A program made the position numbers and the translations under genes. Under the pieces are notes generated by a model. The model searched no databases, was not told the DNA's origin, and was given only the letters and a program-made list of their open reading frames with translations. From Bacillota bacterium (lineage in GTDB: Bacteria > Bacillota_A > Clostridia > Peptostreptococcales > Anaerovoracaceae), in assembly GCA_017437925.1 (NCBI GenBank), contig JAFRWQ010000040.1:1-14283 (forward strand): a stretch of 14,283 bases of DNA. Direction: 5' to 3'. This document shows, one piece after another, positions 8,359 to 14,283 of this stretch. The first letter of the stretch is position 1, and the number at the start of each line of letters is the position of its first letter.

Positions 8359-9534
8359 ATGAGCAGCGTATTCTACACCAACGGAAATATCCTCGACGTC
8401 AAAGCCGAGAAGATATTCAAAGGCTCCATACTCGCGGAAGACGGACTGATCAAGGCTGTCGGTGAAGATCTAAAGGCTCCCGAAGGGGCCGAGGTCGTCA
8501 ATCTTTGCGGAGGCTTTGTGAGCCCGGGCCTCTTCAACTGCCACACCCACATACTGATGAGCGGCGAAGCCGGCGGCGATCCCCAGGGAGGAGACGTCGA
8601 AGCGGTCATAAGAGCCCTTGAAAACTGCAGGAAGCTGGTCTCCACCGGCGTAACCTTCATACGCGACGTGGGCGGATCCAAGTATTACGACATCCAGCTG
8701 AGAGACGCCCAGAGGAAGGGCATGATCGTCGCTCCCGAGATGCAGGTCTCGGGCAAGAACATCTGCATGACCGGCGGTCACGGCTGGCAGGACGGCAGGC
8801 AGGCCGACGGGCCCGACGACGCAAGAAAGGCCGCCCGCGAGCAGCTGAGAGCCGGAGCCGACTGGGTCAAGCTTATGGCGACCGGCGGAGTCATGACCAA
8901 GGGCGTCGAGCCCGGTTCCCCCCAGCTCACCGAAGAAGAGATGAGAGCCGCCATCGAGGAAGCCCATAAGAGGGGCGCCCGCACCGCGACCCACGCCCAG
9001 GGCACCGAAGGCATCAAGAACGCCTTAAGAGCCGGAATAGACTCCATAGAGCACGGTTTCTACCTGGACCAGTGGTGCATAGATTTCATGAAGGAGCACA
9101 GCGTCTACTTCGTTCCCACCCTCTCCGCCATGTACTGGATAAAGGTCAGCGGCGTCGCCGCCGGCATCCCCGACTGGGCGGTAAAGAAGGTGGAGGGAGC
9201 CTTCGAAGCCCACAAGGACTCCTTCCTGAGAGCGTATAAGGCGGGTGTCAGGATGTGCCTGGGCACCGACGCCGGCACCCCCTTCAACTTCCACGACAAG
9301 ACCGCCTACGAGATGGTCCTGATGGTGGAGGACGGCATGAGCCCCTGGGACGCCGTAAAGTCGGGCACCGTCAACGCGGCCGAGCTCTGCAACGTCAGCG
9401 CCACCCACGGAACCATCGAGCCGGGCAAGTTCTGCAATCTCACCGTCTACGCGGCCGACCCCATCGCCGACATCAACAACGTTATGAACGTCTGCATGAC
9501 CGTCATCGGCGGAAAGACCGTCTACAGGAAGTAA
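8359..9534 (+). CDS. Metal-dependent amidohydrolase (imidazolonepropionase / Xaa-Pro dipeptidase-like)
   Basis: Amidohydrolase-superfamily TIM-barrel enzyme of 391 residues, probably cytoplasmic since no signal peptide is visible. The N-terminal sandwich (1-55) leads into FVSPGLFNCHTHI, giving metal ligands H62 and H64. K171 in DWVKLMATGG is the likely carboxylated bridging lysine, H212 (THAQG) and H232 (IEHG) are further ligands, and D304 (LGTDAG) is the catalytic Asp. The MATGGVM motif and EHG/GTDAG set fit the group annotated as imidazolonepropionase-like or Xaa-Pro dipeptidase-like, whose members hydrolyse N-acyl or dipeptide bonds and some mycotoxins. It is not a clear HutI: no other hut genes are near. 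AGGAGG lies 6 bases before the ATG. It has its own terminator and divergent neighbour, so it stands alone. Exact substrate unknown. Confidence 0.9.
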   Translation: MSSVFYTNGNILDVKAEKIFKGSILAEDGLIKAVGEDLKAPEGAEVVNLCGGFVSPGLFNCHTHILMSGEAGGDPQGGDVEAVIRALENCRKLVSTGVTFIRDVGGSKYYDIQLRDAQRKGMIVAPEMQVSGKNICMTGGHGWQDGRQADGPDDARKAAREQLRAGADWVKLMATGGVMTKGVEPGSPQLTEEEMRAAIEEAHKRGARTATHAQGTEGIKNALRAGIDSIEHGFYLDQWCIDFMKEHSVYFVPTLSAMYWIKVSGVAAGIPDWAVKKVEGAFEAHKDSFLRAYKAGVRMCLGTDAGTPFNFHDKTAYEMVLMVEDGMSPWDAVKSGTVNAAELCNVSATHGTIEPGKFCNLTVYAADPIADINNVMNVCMTVIGGKTVYRK

Positions 9535-9564
9535 AGAGCGCAAAGCGAAAGAGAGCACAAAAAT

Positions 9565-9594
9565 CCCCGGAGGCGCAGGCCTTCGGGGCTTTTT
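9565..9594 (+). terminator. Intrinsic terminator after the amidohydrolase gene
   Basis: CCCCGGAGGC at 9565-9574 pairs with GCCTTCGGGG at 9579-9588 (one G-U pair), loop GCAG, followed by CTTTTT. It lies 30 bases after the stop codon and isolates the downstream operon. Confidence 0.88.
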
Positions 9595-9651
9595 AAACGT
9601 CAAAATAAACAGCGGTTGACTCTTCTTGATATGGCACAGACATATAAATCA

Positions 9652-9660
9652 TGGTATAAT
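9652..9660 (+). promoter_or_regulatory. Extended -10 promoter of the nucleotidyltransferase/kinase/PqqD operon
   Basis: TGGTATAAT is a perfect extended -10 element. TTGACT at 9616-9621 looks like a -35 but is 33 bases away, too far to pair with it. The predicted transcription start near 9667 gives a leader of about 75 bases to the ATG at 9742. The surrounding 9595-9668 stretch is clearly more AT-rich than its flanks, as expected of a promoter. Confidence 0.6.
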
Positions 9661-9668
9661 ATTCAAAC

Positions 9669-9692
9669 ATACAGGCCTTAAAGCTCCTGTAT
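9669..9692 (+). promoter_or_regulatory. Hairpin at the 5' end of the operon leader
   Basis: ATACAGG at 9669-9675 pairs perfectly with CCTGTAT at 9686-9692 around a 10-base loop. It would form almost exactly at the predicted 5' end of the mRNA, and its right arm contains the first bases of the in-frame ATG at 9691, which would be hidden. It could protect the message or steer initiation to 9742. Pairing seen, function inferred. Confidence 0.4.
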
Positions 9693-9741
9693 GGTTTTCA
9701 TACGCTTTTCAAGAAGGCGCCGCCGAGCGCATAAAGAAAAC

Positions 9742-10923
9742 ATGGATCCTTCAAACTCAGCTTTCCTTAAACTAATCAGATCGGGCCTGCTGGGCCTTCC
9801 CTGCGAAGTGCCGGCGGACGCCGATTGGGCGAAGATCTTCGAGATCTCGGAGAACCAGGTGCTCCACAGCATAGTTTTCCGCGCCGTTACCATGTCGAAG
9901 GCCAAGATCCCCCAGGAATACATGACCAAGCTCAGGATGGGACTCACCGCCGACATCCGCCTACACCGCGCCCAGCAGGAAGAGCTGGACGCCATTTTTG
10001 CGTCCTTCGACGCCGAAGGCATAGAATACCTGCCCCTCAAGGGCACCGAGACCAAGGCCTTCTATCCCCGCCCCGAGTACAGGACCATGTCCGACGCCGA
10101 CATAGTGATCCCCATGGACAGATACGAGAGGATAGCGCAGATAGTCGCCGCCAGGGGCTTCGTCTTCGAAAAGCAGTCGGACCACGAGCTGACCTGGAGA
10201 AAGCAGAAGGTCTGCATAGAGTTCCACAAGCACGTGCTCGACCCCAATTACGGAAACCAGAAGGACGCTTCCCTCGAGCTCTTCGCGGGCTCCGAGAGGG
10301 TCGAAGGGAGCTGCCGCAGAAGGCTGGGCGGAGCCGAGGAGCTGGCCTATTCGGTCGCCCATTTCGCCAAGCACTTCTGCGTCGGAGGCAGCCGCGTCCA
10401 CAGCATGACCGACATCTACTACATCATGAAGAACCGCAGCATCGATCGTGAAAGGTTCGCCGCCCTCCTCGAGGAAATGAAGCTGACGGAATTCTTTGAA
10501 ATACTCAAAAGCGCCATCGACAGCTGGATGGCAGGAGAAGAGCTGGACGAAAAGGGCAGCCTCCTGATGGACAACGTGCTCTCGGAATCATACGAGTTCA
10601 ACGCCGCCCGGTTCTACACCATGAGGGAAGCCAGGGAGCGCAGCGGAGGGAATAAAAACTCCTCAGCCGGAATGCTCGCCCACTTCTTCCCCGATCTCAA
10701 GACCATGAGAGGCCTCTACCCCCCGGTGGACAAGTGCCCCGCCCTGCTGCCCGTGTTCTGGGCGGTCAGAGGCTTTTCCGCCGTCTTCGTCCCGAAAAAG
10801 AGGCAGCGCCTTAACCAGTTCCTTAAACTGCAGCGCGAGGACGCTGACGAGAGGCTGGACGCCTATATGGACCAGCTCAAAGCCCTGGGCCTTGAGGACA
10901 TGAGCGTGCCGGAGGACCTGTGA
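9742..10923 (+). CDS. Nucleotidyltransferase family protein (NTP_transf_5 type)
   Basis: Predicted cytoplasmic nucleotidyltransferase of 393 residues, first gene of the operon. The family core is visible: LPLKGTETKAFYP (97-109) with the conserved Lys-Gly, then YRTMSDADIVIP (113-124), where R114 and the acidic pair D118/D120 form the metal-binding site of the polymerase-beta-like fold, and later CIEFHKHV (158-165), the typical third strand with E160 and H162. Family members accompany lasso-peptide, PqqD/HprK and exopolysaccharide loci; the acceptor is unknown. Start choice is uncertain: ATG 9742 has only a purine-rich AAAGAAAAC upstream, while ATG 9691 would add an Arg-rich 17-residue extension, lacks a ribosome binding site and falls in a hairpin. 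The stop overlaps the next start (TGATG). Family call good, activity inferred. Confidence 0.8.
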   Translation: MDPSNSAFLKLIRSGLLGLPCEVPADADWAKIFEISENQVLHSIVFRAVTMSKAKIPQEYMTKLRMGLTADIRLHRAQQEELDAIFASFDAEGIEYLPLKGTETKAFYPRPEYRTMSDADIVIPMDRYERIAQIVAARGFVFEKQSDHELTWRKQKVCIEFHKHVLDPNYGNQKDASLELFAGSERVEGSCRRRLGGAEELAYSVAHFAKHFCVGGSRVHSMTDIYYIMKNRSIDRERFAALLEEMKLTEFFEILKSAIDSWMAGEELDEKGSLLMDNVLSESYEFNAARFYTMREARERSGGNKNSSAGMLAHFFPDLKTMRGLYPPVDKCPALLPVFWAVRGFSAVFVPKKRQRLNQFLKLQREDADERLDAYMDQLKALGLEDMSVPEDL

Positions 10924-11951
10924 TGAGCGGCGGATCCCTTGAAAAACGCATTTGGGAGCTGCTGCTGGGGCCCAAAGACAGGGTCATGATAAGGGCCCTG
11001 TCCGGCGAAAAGACCGGCCCCGAAGCCGCGCGCCTGATGACCGAAGGCATTGACGCCGAAAGGGAGAACGCCCTCTTCCTGCTGCTTCTCGCCGTAATAG
11101 GCCTGAGGCAGGGCTGGGAGGGCTTTCCGCAGGAGGAGGTCGCCCGCCTCAAGGGCATACACCGGTTTTTCCAGGCCAAAAACAGCGCGGCGGCTCCCGG
11201 GCTCACGGCCTTCGCCGACCTTCTTGACCGAAACGGCCTTCCCTTCATGCTAAGCGGCAGCGCCGCCATGAGGGCTGCCTACGCCTCCGACACACCGAGG
11301 ATGATGAAGAGATACGACGTCACCCTGCCGTCGGAGCGTTTTGAAGAAGGCGTCAAGCTCCTTGAAGAGTTTAAAAACGGTGCGGGAAAAGACCCGGCCG
11401 GCTTCGGCGAAAGCTTCAGGATAGAGCTTAAACGCGGCACCCCCGACAAGAGGCTCTTCTCCGAAAAAAGCGTATGGGACAGGGCCGCCGAGACCGTCTT
11501 CATGAACAGGAGGGTGCTCGTACCCTCAAGAGAAGACATGCTGCTCCAGCTCATATGCGTCCCATTCGGTCCCTTCATGGCCGACGAAAAGGGTCCGGAC
11601 AGGGTCCGCAGGCTCTCCGACATACTGAGGGTCTCGGAGAGCGCCTCCGAAGAGAAGCTGGCAAGCGCCGCCCGGGCCTCGGGCCTTGAGAAGGTGCTGA
11701 GGCTTTACTCGGCGCAGCTTACGGAGCTCGACCCCCTTCCAGAAGGGCGGCCCGACTGGAGCGTCTTCATGAAAGGACCCGAAGACGGGGCTTTCTTAAA
11801 GAGCATGGAAAAGGCGTGCTCGATGAAGCTCGAATTTGACAGAGCATACGGGGACGGAAGCTCCGCTCCCCTTCGCAGGAAAGCGGCCCTTAAGGCCGCC
11901 AGGGCCAAAGCCCTGATACTCACACAAAGACGCGGCGAAAGAGACAGGTAG
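10923..11951 (+). CDS. Degenerate nucleotidyltransferase-like protein (NTP_transf_5 paralogue)
   Basis: Protein of 342 residues with a layout like the preceding gene: helical N-terminal third, then LLDRNGLPFMLSGSAAMRAAY and PRMMKRYDVTLP (about 101-136), then a C-terminal helical half. Compared with the intact copy, the Lys of LKG is Ser (S111) and the first Asp of the D-x-D pair is replaced (R130), leaving only D132. It is therefore probably catalytically impaired and may serve as a partner or regulatory subunit, or bind another ligand. Similarity is recognised by motif and position only; a database match might place it elsewhere. GGAGG lies 7 bases before the ATG, which overlaps the upstream stop by one base; GTG at 10920 is an alternative start. 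Composition matches the neighbours, so it is intact, not a decayed gene. Confidence 0.65.
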   Translation: MSGGSLEKRIWELLLGPKDRVMIRALSGEKTGPEAARLMTEGIDAERENALFLLLLAVIGLRQGWEGFPQEEVARLKGIHRFFQAKNSAAAPGLTAFADLLDRNGLPFMLSGSAAMRAAYASDTPRMMKRYDVTLPSERFEEGVKLLEEFKNGAGKDPAGFGESFRIELKRGTPDKRLFSEKSVWDRAAETVFMNRRVLVPSREDMLLQLICVPFGPFMADEKGPDRVRRLSDILRVSESASEEKLASAARASGLEKVLRLYSAQLTELDPLPEGRPDWSVFMKGPEDGAFLKSMEKACSMKLEFDRAYGDGSSAPLRRKAALKAARAKALILTQRRGERDR

Positions 11952-11955
11952 ACCG

Positions 11956-12960
11956 ATGGCACAGACACTCAGCGATTTCTTCAAGACACTGGACGCCCAC
12001 TTCGAAGCCCTGGGCCCCGAAGAAGGCTCGTCGATCAAAATAAGGGTGCGCGGAAAGCTCATAGAGCTGCGCTTCCTGCTCGCGGAGCACGCCCGCTGCG
12101 TCTCGTCCTACCTGCTGCCGGCCCCCGAGGATACCGACGAGGAGCCCGACGCGGTCTTCCATTACTGGACCGAGCACTGCAGCGCCTTCGTCCCCAAAGG
12201 CCACGAGGGCGAGACCGCCGTATGGCAGAGCAGGGACGAGACCGGCTACTTCAGGGTGATCCCCGAGCTGGAGATGTTCGGAGTCGACAAAGCCAGGGAC
12301 CGCTACTACCACTGCAGGACCCCCATCGACTACGACGACTACACCATACACGGCCACTCCATGGCCTCCACCTTCACCCGCTGGGCCATAAACAACGGCC
12401 ACCTGCTGCTGCACAGCGCCTGCGTGGGCGCAGAAGGCAAGGGCCTGATGATATCGGCGAGAGGCGGAGGCGGCAAGTCCACCCTGGCGATAACCGCCCT
12501 GCTCACCGGCCTGGACTTCGTTTCCGACGACTACATACTGGTGAACCAGCAGGGCCCGATGAGGGCCTTCCCCCTCTACAGGGTCGTGGGTCTTAACCCC
12601 GACATGGCCGCGATACTGAAGCCCGACATGCCGGTGCTGCGCACCGAGCCCAGAAGGGGCGACAAGCTCTACCTCGACGCCTCGGCTTACGATATAAAGC
12701 CGTCCCTCCCGGTGAACGGCATACTCTTCCCCAACCCCTGCAAGGCGAAGGAGCCTCTGATACGCCGCTCGCCCGCGGGCCCCGTCCTGGCCAAGGTCAT
12801 AGATTCCACCGCCAGGCAGATGAGAGTCTTCAGAGACCCGGAGCCCTACCGCGTCATGGCCTCACGCCTCTCGGGCCTTCCCGTATATGAGTTCCTCCTA
12901 ACCGAGGACCTTTATATAAACTGCGAATACCTTAAAGAATTCATGAAAAAGGAGCTTTAA
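11956..12960 (+). CDS. HPr kinase-like P-loop protein (HprK-related serine kinase)
   Basis: Predicted kinase of 334 residues related to the catalytic domain of HPr kinase/phosphorylase. Residues 1-145 are a divergent N-terminal region, then HLLLHSACVGAEGKGLMISARGG shows the family's H-(A/S) strand, followed by the P-loop GGGGKST (170-176, K174) and VSDDYILV (189-196) with the Walker-B-like D191/D192. In true HprK the enzyme phosphorylates Ser46 of HPr; the detached HprK-like proteins next to PqqD and NTP_transf_5 genes occur in peptide-modification loci, and one in the paeninodin lasso cluster phosphorylates the C-terminal Ser of the precursor. It starts 4 bases after the previous stop with a weak AGG. 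It is unlikely to be the HPr regulator, given its context and divergent N-terminus. Target unknown. Confidence 0.82.
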   Translation: MAQTLSDFFKTLDAHFEALGPEEGSSIKIRVRGKLIELRFLLAEHARCVSSYLLPAPEDTDEEPDAVFHYWTEHCSAFVPKGHEGETAVWQSRDETGYFRVIPELEMFGVDKARDRYYHCRTPIDYDDYTIHGHSMASTFTRWAINNGHLLLHSACVGAEGKGLMISARGGGGKSTLAITALLTGLDFVSDDYILVNQQGPMRAFPLYRVVGLNPDMAAILKPDMPVLRTEPRRGDKLYLDASAYDIKPSLPVNGILFPNPCKAKEPLIRRSPAGPVLAKVIDSTARQMRVFRDPEPYRVMASRLSGLPVYEFLLTEDLYINCEYLKEFMKKEL

Positions 12961-12962
12961 CC

Positions 12963-13376
12963 ATGTGGAAACTCAACGACGGTAAAATGTTCTACGATAT
13001 CGCCGACGGCCAGGCCGTGATCATAAACTACGAAACCGGTATGTACTACGGCACAAGCCTTCTGGGCTCCGCCGTACTGGACAACATACTGAACGGAGCC
13101 GAGATCGGCGATATAGTCGACGCCCTAAAGAAAGCGGACGGCTGCCCCGATGACATAGAGGACAGAGTGCGCAGCTTCGAGGCGTCCCTGCTCGAAAGGG
13201 AGATAATAGTGCCCGGGACCGAAGGCCGCGGAGCGGAATTCGGCGGAGACGTCTTCGCCGAGGGCTTCGATTTCACCCTTGACGAGTACGCCGAGATCCA
13301 GGATCTGCTCATGGCCGACCCCATACACGAGGTCGACGTGGAGCAGGGCTGGCCGGTCCTGAAAGAGGAAAAGTAA
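12963..13376 (+). CDS. PqqD-family peptide-binding protein with conserved-looking C-terminal tail
   Basis: Small protein of 137 residues. Residues about 1-82 fit the PqqD / RiPP recognition element fold: an N-terminal beta hairpin containing INYETGMYYGTSLLGSAVLDNIL (21-43, the typical turn into helix 1), GAEIGDIVDALKKADG, then a last helix ending in LLEREIIV. PqqD proteins bind the leader of a ribosomal peptide and hand it to the modifying enzyme. Beyond the fold there is a linker and a tail (about 102-137) with FTLDEYAEIQDLLMADPIHEVDVEQGWP, unusual for plain PqqD and similar to a tail I recall in PqqD proteins of HprK-type loci. GGAG lies about 9 bases upstream. It sits 2 bases after the kinase gene and overlaps the glycosyltransferase start by one base (TAATG), implying translational coupling. 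Confidence 0.82.
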   Translation: MWKLNDGKMFYDIADGQAVIINYETGMYYGTSLLGSAVLDNILNGAEIGDIVDALKKADGCPDDIEDRVRSFEASLLEREIIVPGTEGRGAEFGGDVFAEGFDFTLDEYAEIQDLLMADPIHEVDVEQGWPVLKEEK

Positions 13377-14083
13377 TGGCGAAGGTCTCAGTCCTCATGC
13401 CGGCCTACAACGCCGGCCGGTACATAGGGGCCGCCATAGAGAGCATACTGGCCCAGACCTATAAAGACCTTGAGATCATAGTGGTGGACGACGGTTCCTC
13501 CGACGATACCGGAGCCGTCGCTTCGTCCTACCCCGGGGTCAGGTATTTCAAAGAGCCCCACAGGGGCATATCCCCCACAAGGAACTCCGCTCTCGAGAAG
13601 GCGCAGGGAGAGCTCATAGCCTTCCTCGACGCCGACGACCTGTGGACTCCCGACAAGCTGGCCCTTCAGGTGGAATACCTGGACAGCCATCCGGACTGCC
13701 GCATAGTCTTCTGCCGCTACAGGAATTTCAGCGACACCCCCGAGGAGGAGCTGGACGCCGATCAGAAAAAGCTCATAGACACCGAGATCTCCCAGTACAT
13801 GGCGGGCGCCTGCCTGCGCAGGGACGTATACGAGCAGATCGGAGGCTTCAACACCGCCTGCGCCTACGGCGAGGACACCGAGTGGACTGCCAGGATGGTA
13901 ATGGCGGGCATAGACGTGTCGGCCTGCATACAGAAGTACCTCTATCTCAGGAGAGTCCACGGGGCCAACATCACCCTGAACCACAACGCAGGCTCCAACG
14001 AGCAGTTCTACAGCGGCCTCGCCGACAGCATCAGAAAGCAGATGATGGCAAGAAGGAAGGCCGCCGCCAAAAAGAGCGAATAG
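13376..14083 (+). CDS. Family 2 (GT-A) glycosyltransferase
   Basis: Soluble glycosyltransferase of 235 residues, a compact GT2 enzyme without membrane anchor. It opens with VSVLMPAYNAGRYIGAAIESILAQTY (4-29), has the nucleotide-sugar Asp motif VVDDGSSDDT (36-45), the DxD metal site FLDADDLW (83-90, D85/D87) and the ED acceptor-base region YGEDTEW (164-170). Such enzymes transfer a sugar from a nucleotide donor to a growing glycan, lipid or protein; the donor cannot be told. The ATG overlaps the PqqD stop by one base. The C-terminal end is Arg/Lys-rich (QMMARRKAAAKKSE) and could touch the membrane surface. Coupling to the PqqD gene suggests it acts in the same pathway, which is an inference. 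Confidence 0.92.
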   Translation: MAKVSVLMPAYNAGRYIGAAIESILAQTYKDLEIIVVDDGSSDDTGAVASSYPGVRYFKEPHRGISPTRNSALEKAQGELIAFLDADDLWTPDKLALQVEYLDSHPDCRIVFCRYRNFSDTPEEELDADQKKLIDTEISQYMAGACLRRDVYEQIGGFNTACAYGEDTEWTARMVMAGIDVSACIQKYLYLRRVHGANITLNHNAGSNEQFYSGLADSIRKQMMARRKAAAKKSE

Positions 14084-14105
14084 GGTTTCGCCGCAAGGAG
14101 CAGCA

Positions 14106-14283
14106 ATGGAAACGAGAGAAAAGCTTTCGGTGATAATACCCATGTACAACGCCGGGCGCTACCTGGCGGAATGCGCGGCTTCGGTAAGGGCGCAGAATTG
14201 GCCCGGTGAGCTGGAGATCATAGCGGTCGACGACGGTTCCGCAGACAACAGCGCATCCCTCGCGGAGGAGCTGGGCCTTAAAG
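14106..14283 (+). CDS. Second family 2 glycosyltransferase, N-terminal part (cut by window edge)
   Basis: The ATG at 14106 is preceded by AAGGAG at 6 bases and lies 22 bases after the previous stop. The 59 visible codons read METREKLSVIIPMYNAGRYL and continue with the EIIAVDDGSADNS motif, the same GT2 beginning as its neighbour but clearly different in sequence, so these are two separate enzymes, not a fresh duplication. The DxD site and the acceptor region lie beyond the window. It is expected to be the next member of the operon and may add a second sugar. Confidence 0.9.
   Translation, partial: METREKLSVIIPMYNAGRYLAECAASVRAQNWPGELEIIAVDDGSADNSASLAEELGLK

Noticed and set aside
9616..9660. 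TTGACT and TATAAT as one -35/-10 pair
   Set aside because: The spacing is 33 bases, about twice the usable distance; the extended -10 alone is the better explanation.
9631..9681. 16-codon ORF (MAQTYKSWYNIQTYRP) as a possible precursor peptide
   Set aside because: No ribosome binding site, lies over the -10 box, and would be mostly upstream of the predicted transcription start. Its first 12 bases match the start of the kinase gene at 11956, which I take to be chance.
13388..14149. 253-codon minus-strand frame opposite the glycosyltransferase
   Set aside because: Antisense of a clear GT2 gene with DDGS and DADD motifs; it reflects GC-rich codon bias, as do the minus-strand frames at 8470-8994, 9025-9603 and 11920-12414.

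Overview
The window looks like a chromosomal segment of an anaerobic, GC-rich Clostridia-like member of the Bacillota. This rests on the type of methionyl-tRNA synthetase (four zinc cysteines), strong AGGAGG-type ribosome binding sites, extended -10 promoters of the TGGTATAAT kind, an oxidant-sensitive 2x[4Fe-4S] aldo/keto reductase and a COG2252-type purine permease. Codon use is distinctive: ATA (Ile) and AGG/AGA (Arg) are frequent although the DNA is clearly GC-rich by eye. The species cannot be named from this. The genes are densely packed and no gene-free stretch exceeds about 250 bases. I saw no tRNA, rRNA, CRISPR array, insertion sequence or prophage gene.

Left part (1-8221). Most genes read leftward: the 5' part of metG (cut by the window edge), an EamA-type exporter that starts at TTG, a DUF554 membrane protein, a COG2252/AzgA-type purine permease, a PLP-dependent threonine-aldolase-like lyase and the ferredoxin-domain aldo/keto reductase. 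A single rightward gene in their midst (3170-4180) encodes a bactofilin with an unusually long acidic Ala/Glu-rich helical tail. Hairpin terminators lie near 2181-2221 (after the DUF554 gene), 4206-4237 (shared by the convergent bactofilin and permease genes) and 6986-7022 (after the aldo/keto reductase). These are mainly independent housekeeping or accessory metabolic units.

Middle (8359-9594). One rightward metal-dependent amidohydrolase of the imidazolonepropionase/Xaa-Pro-dipeptidase-like group sits between a strong ribosome binding site and its own terminator.

Right part (about 9655-14283, continuing off the window). This is the most interesting region: a tightly coupled rightward operon. 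It encodes a NTP_transf_5-type nucleotidyltransferase, a second and degenerate nucleotidyltransferase-like protein, an HPr-kinase-like P-loop protein, a PqqD-type peptide-binding protein with a distinctive C-terminal tail, and two GT-A/GT2 glycosyltransferases, the second cut by the window edge. Junctions are TGATG and TAATG overlaps or gaps of 2, 4 and 22 bases. HprK-like kinase, PqqD and NTP_transf_5 together are known from lasso-peptide-type and other cryptic peptide-modification or exopolysaccharide loci. No precursor peptide, radical SAM enzyme, asparagine-synthetase-like cyclase or transporter is visible here. The substrate is therefore either encoded downstream or is something unexpected, possibly the conserved tail of the PqqD protein itself. 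I regard this as a candidate for an uncharacterised peptide or glycan modification system.
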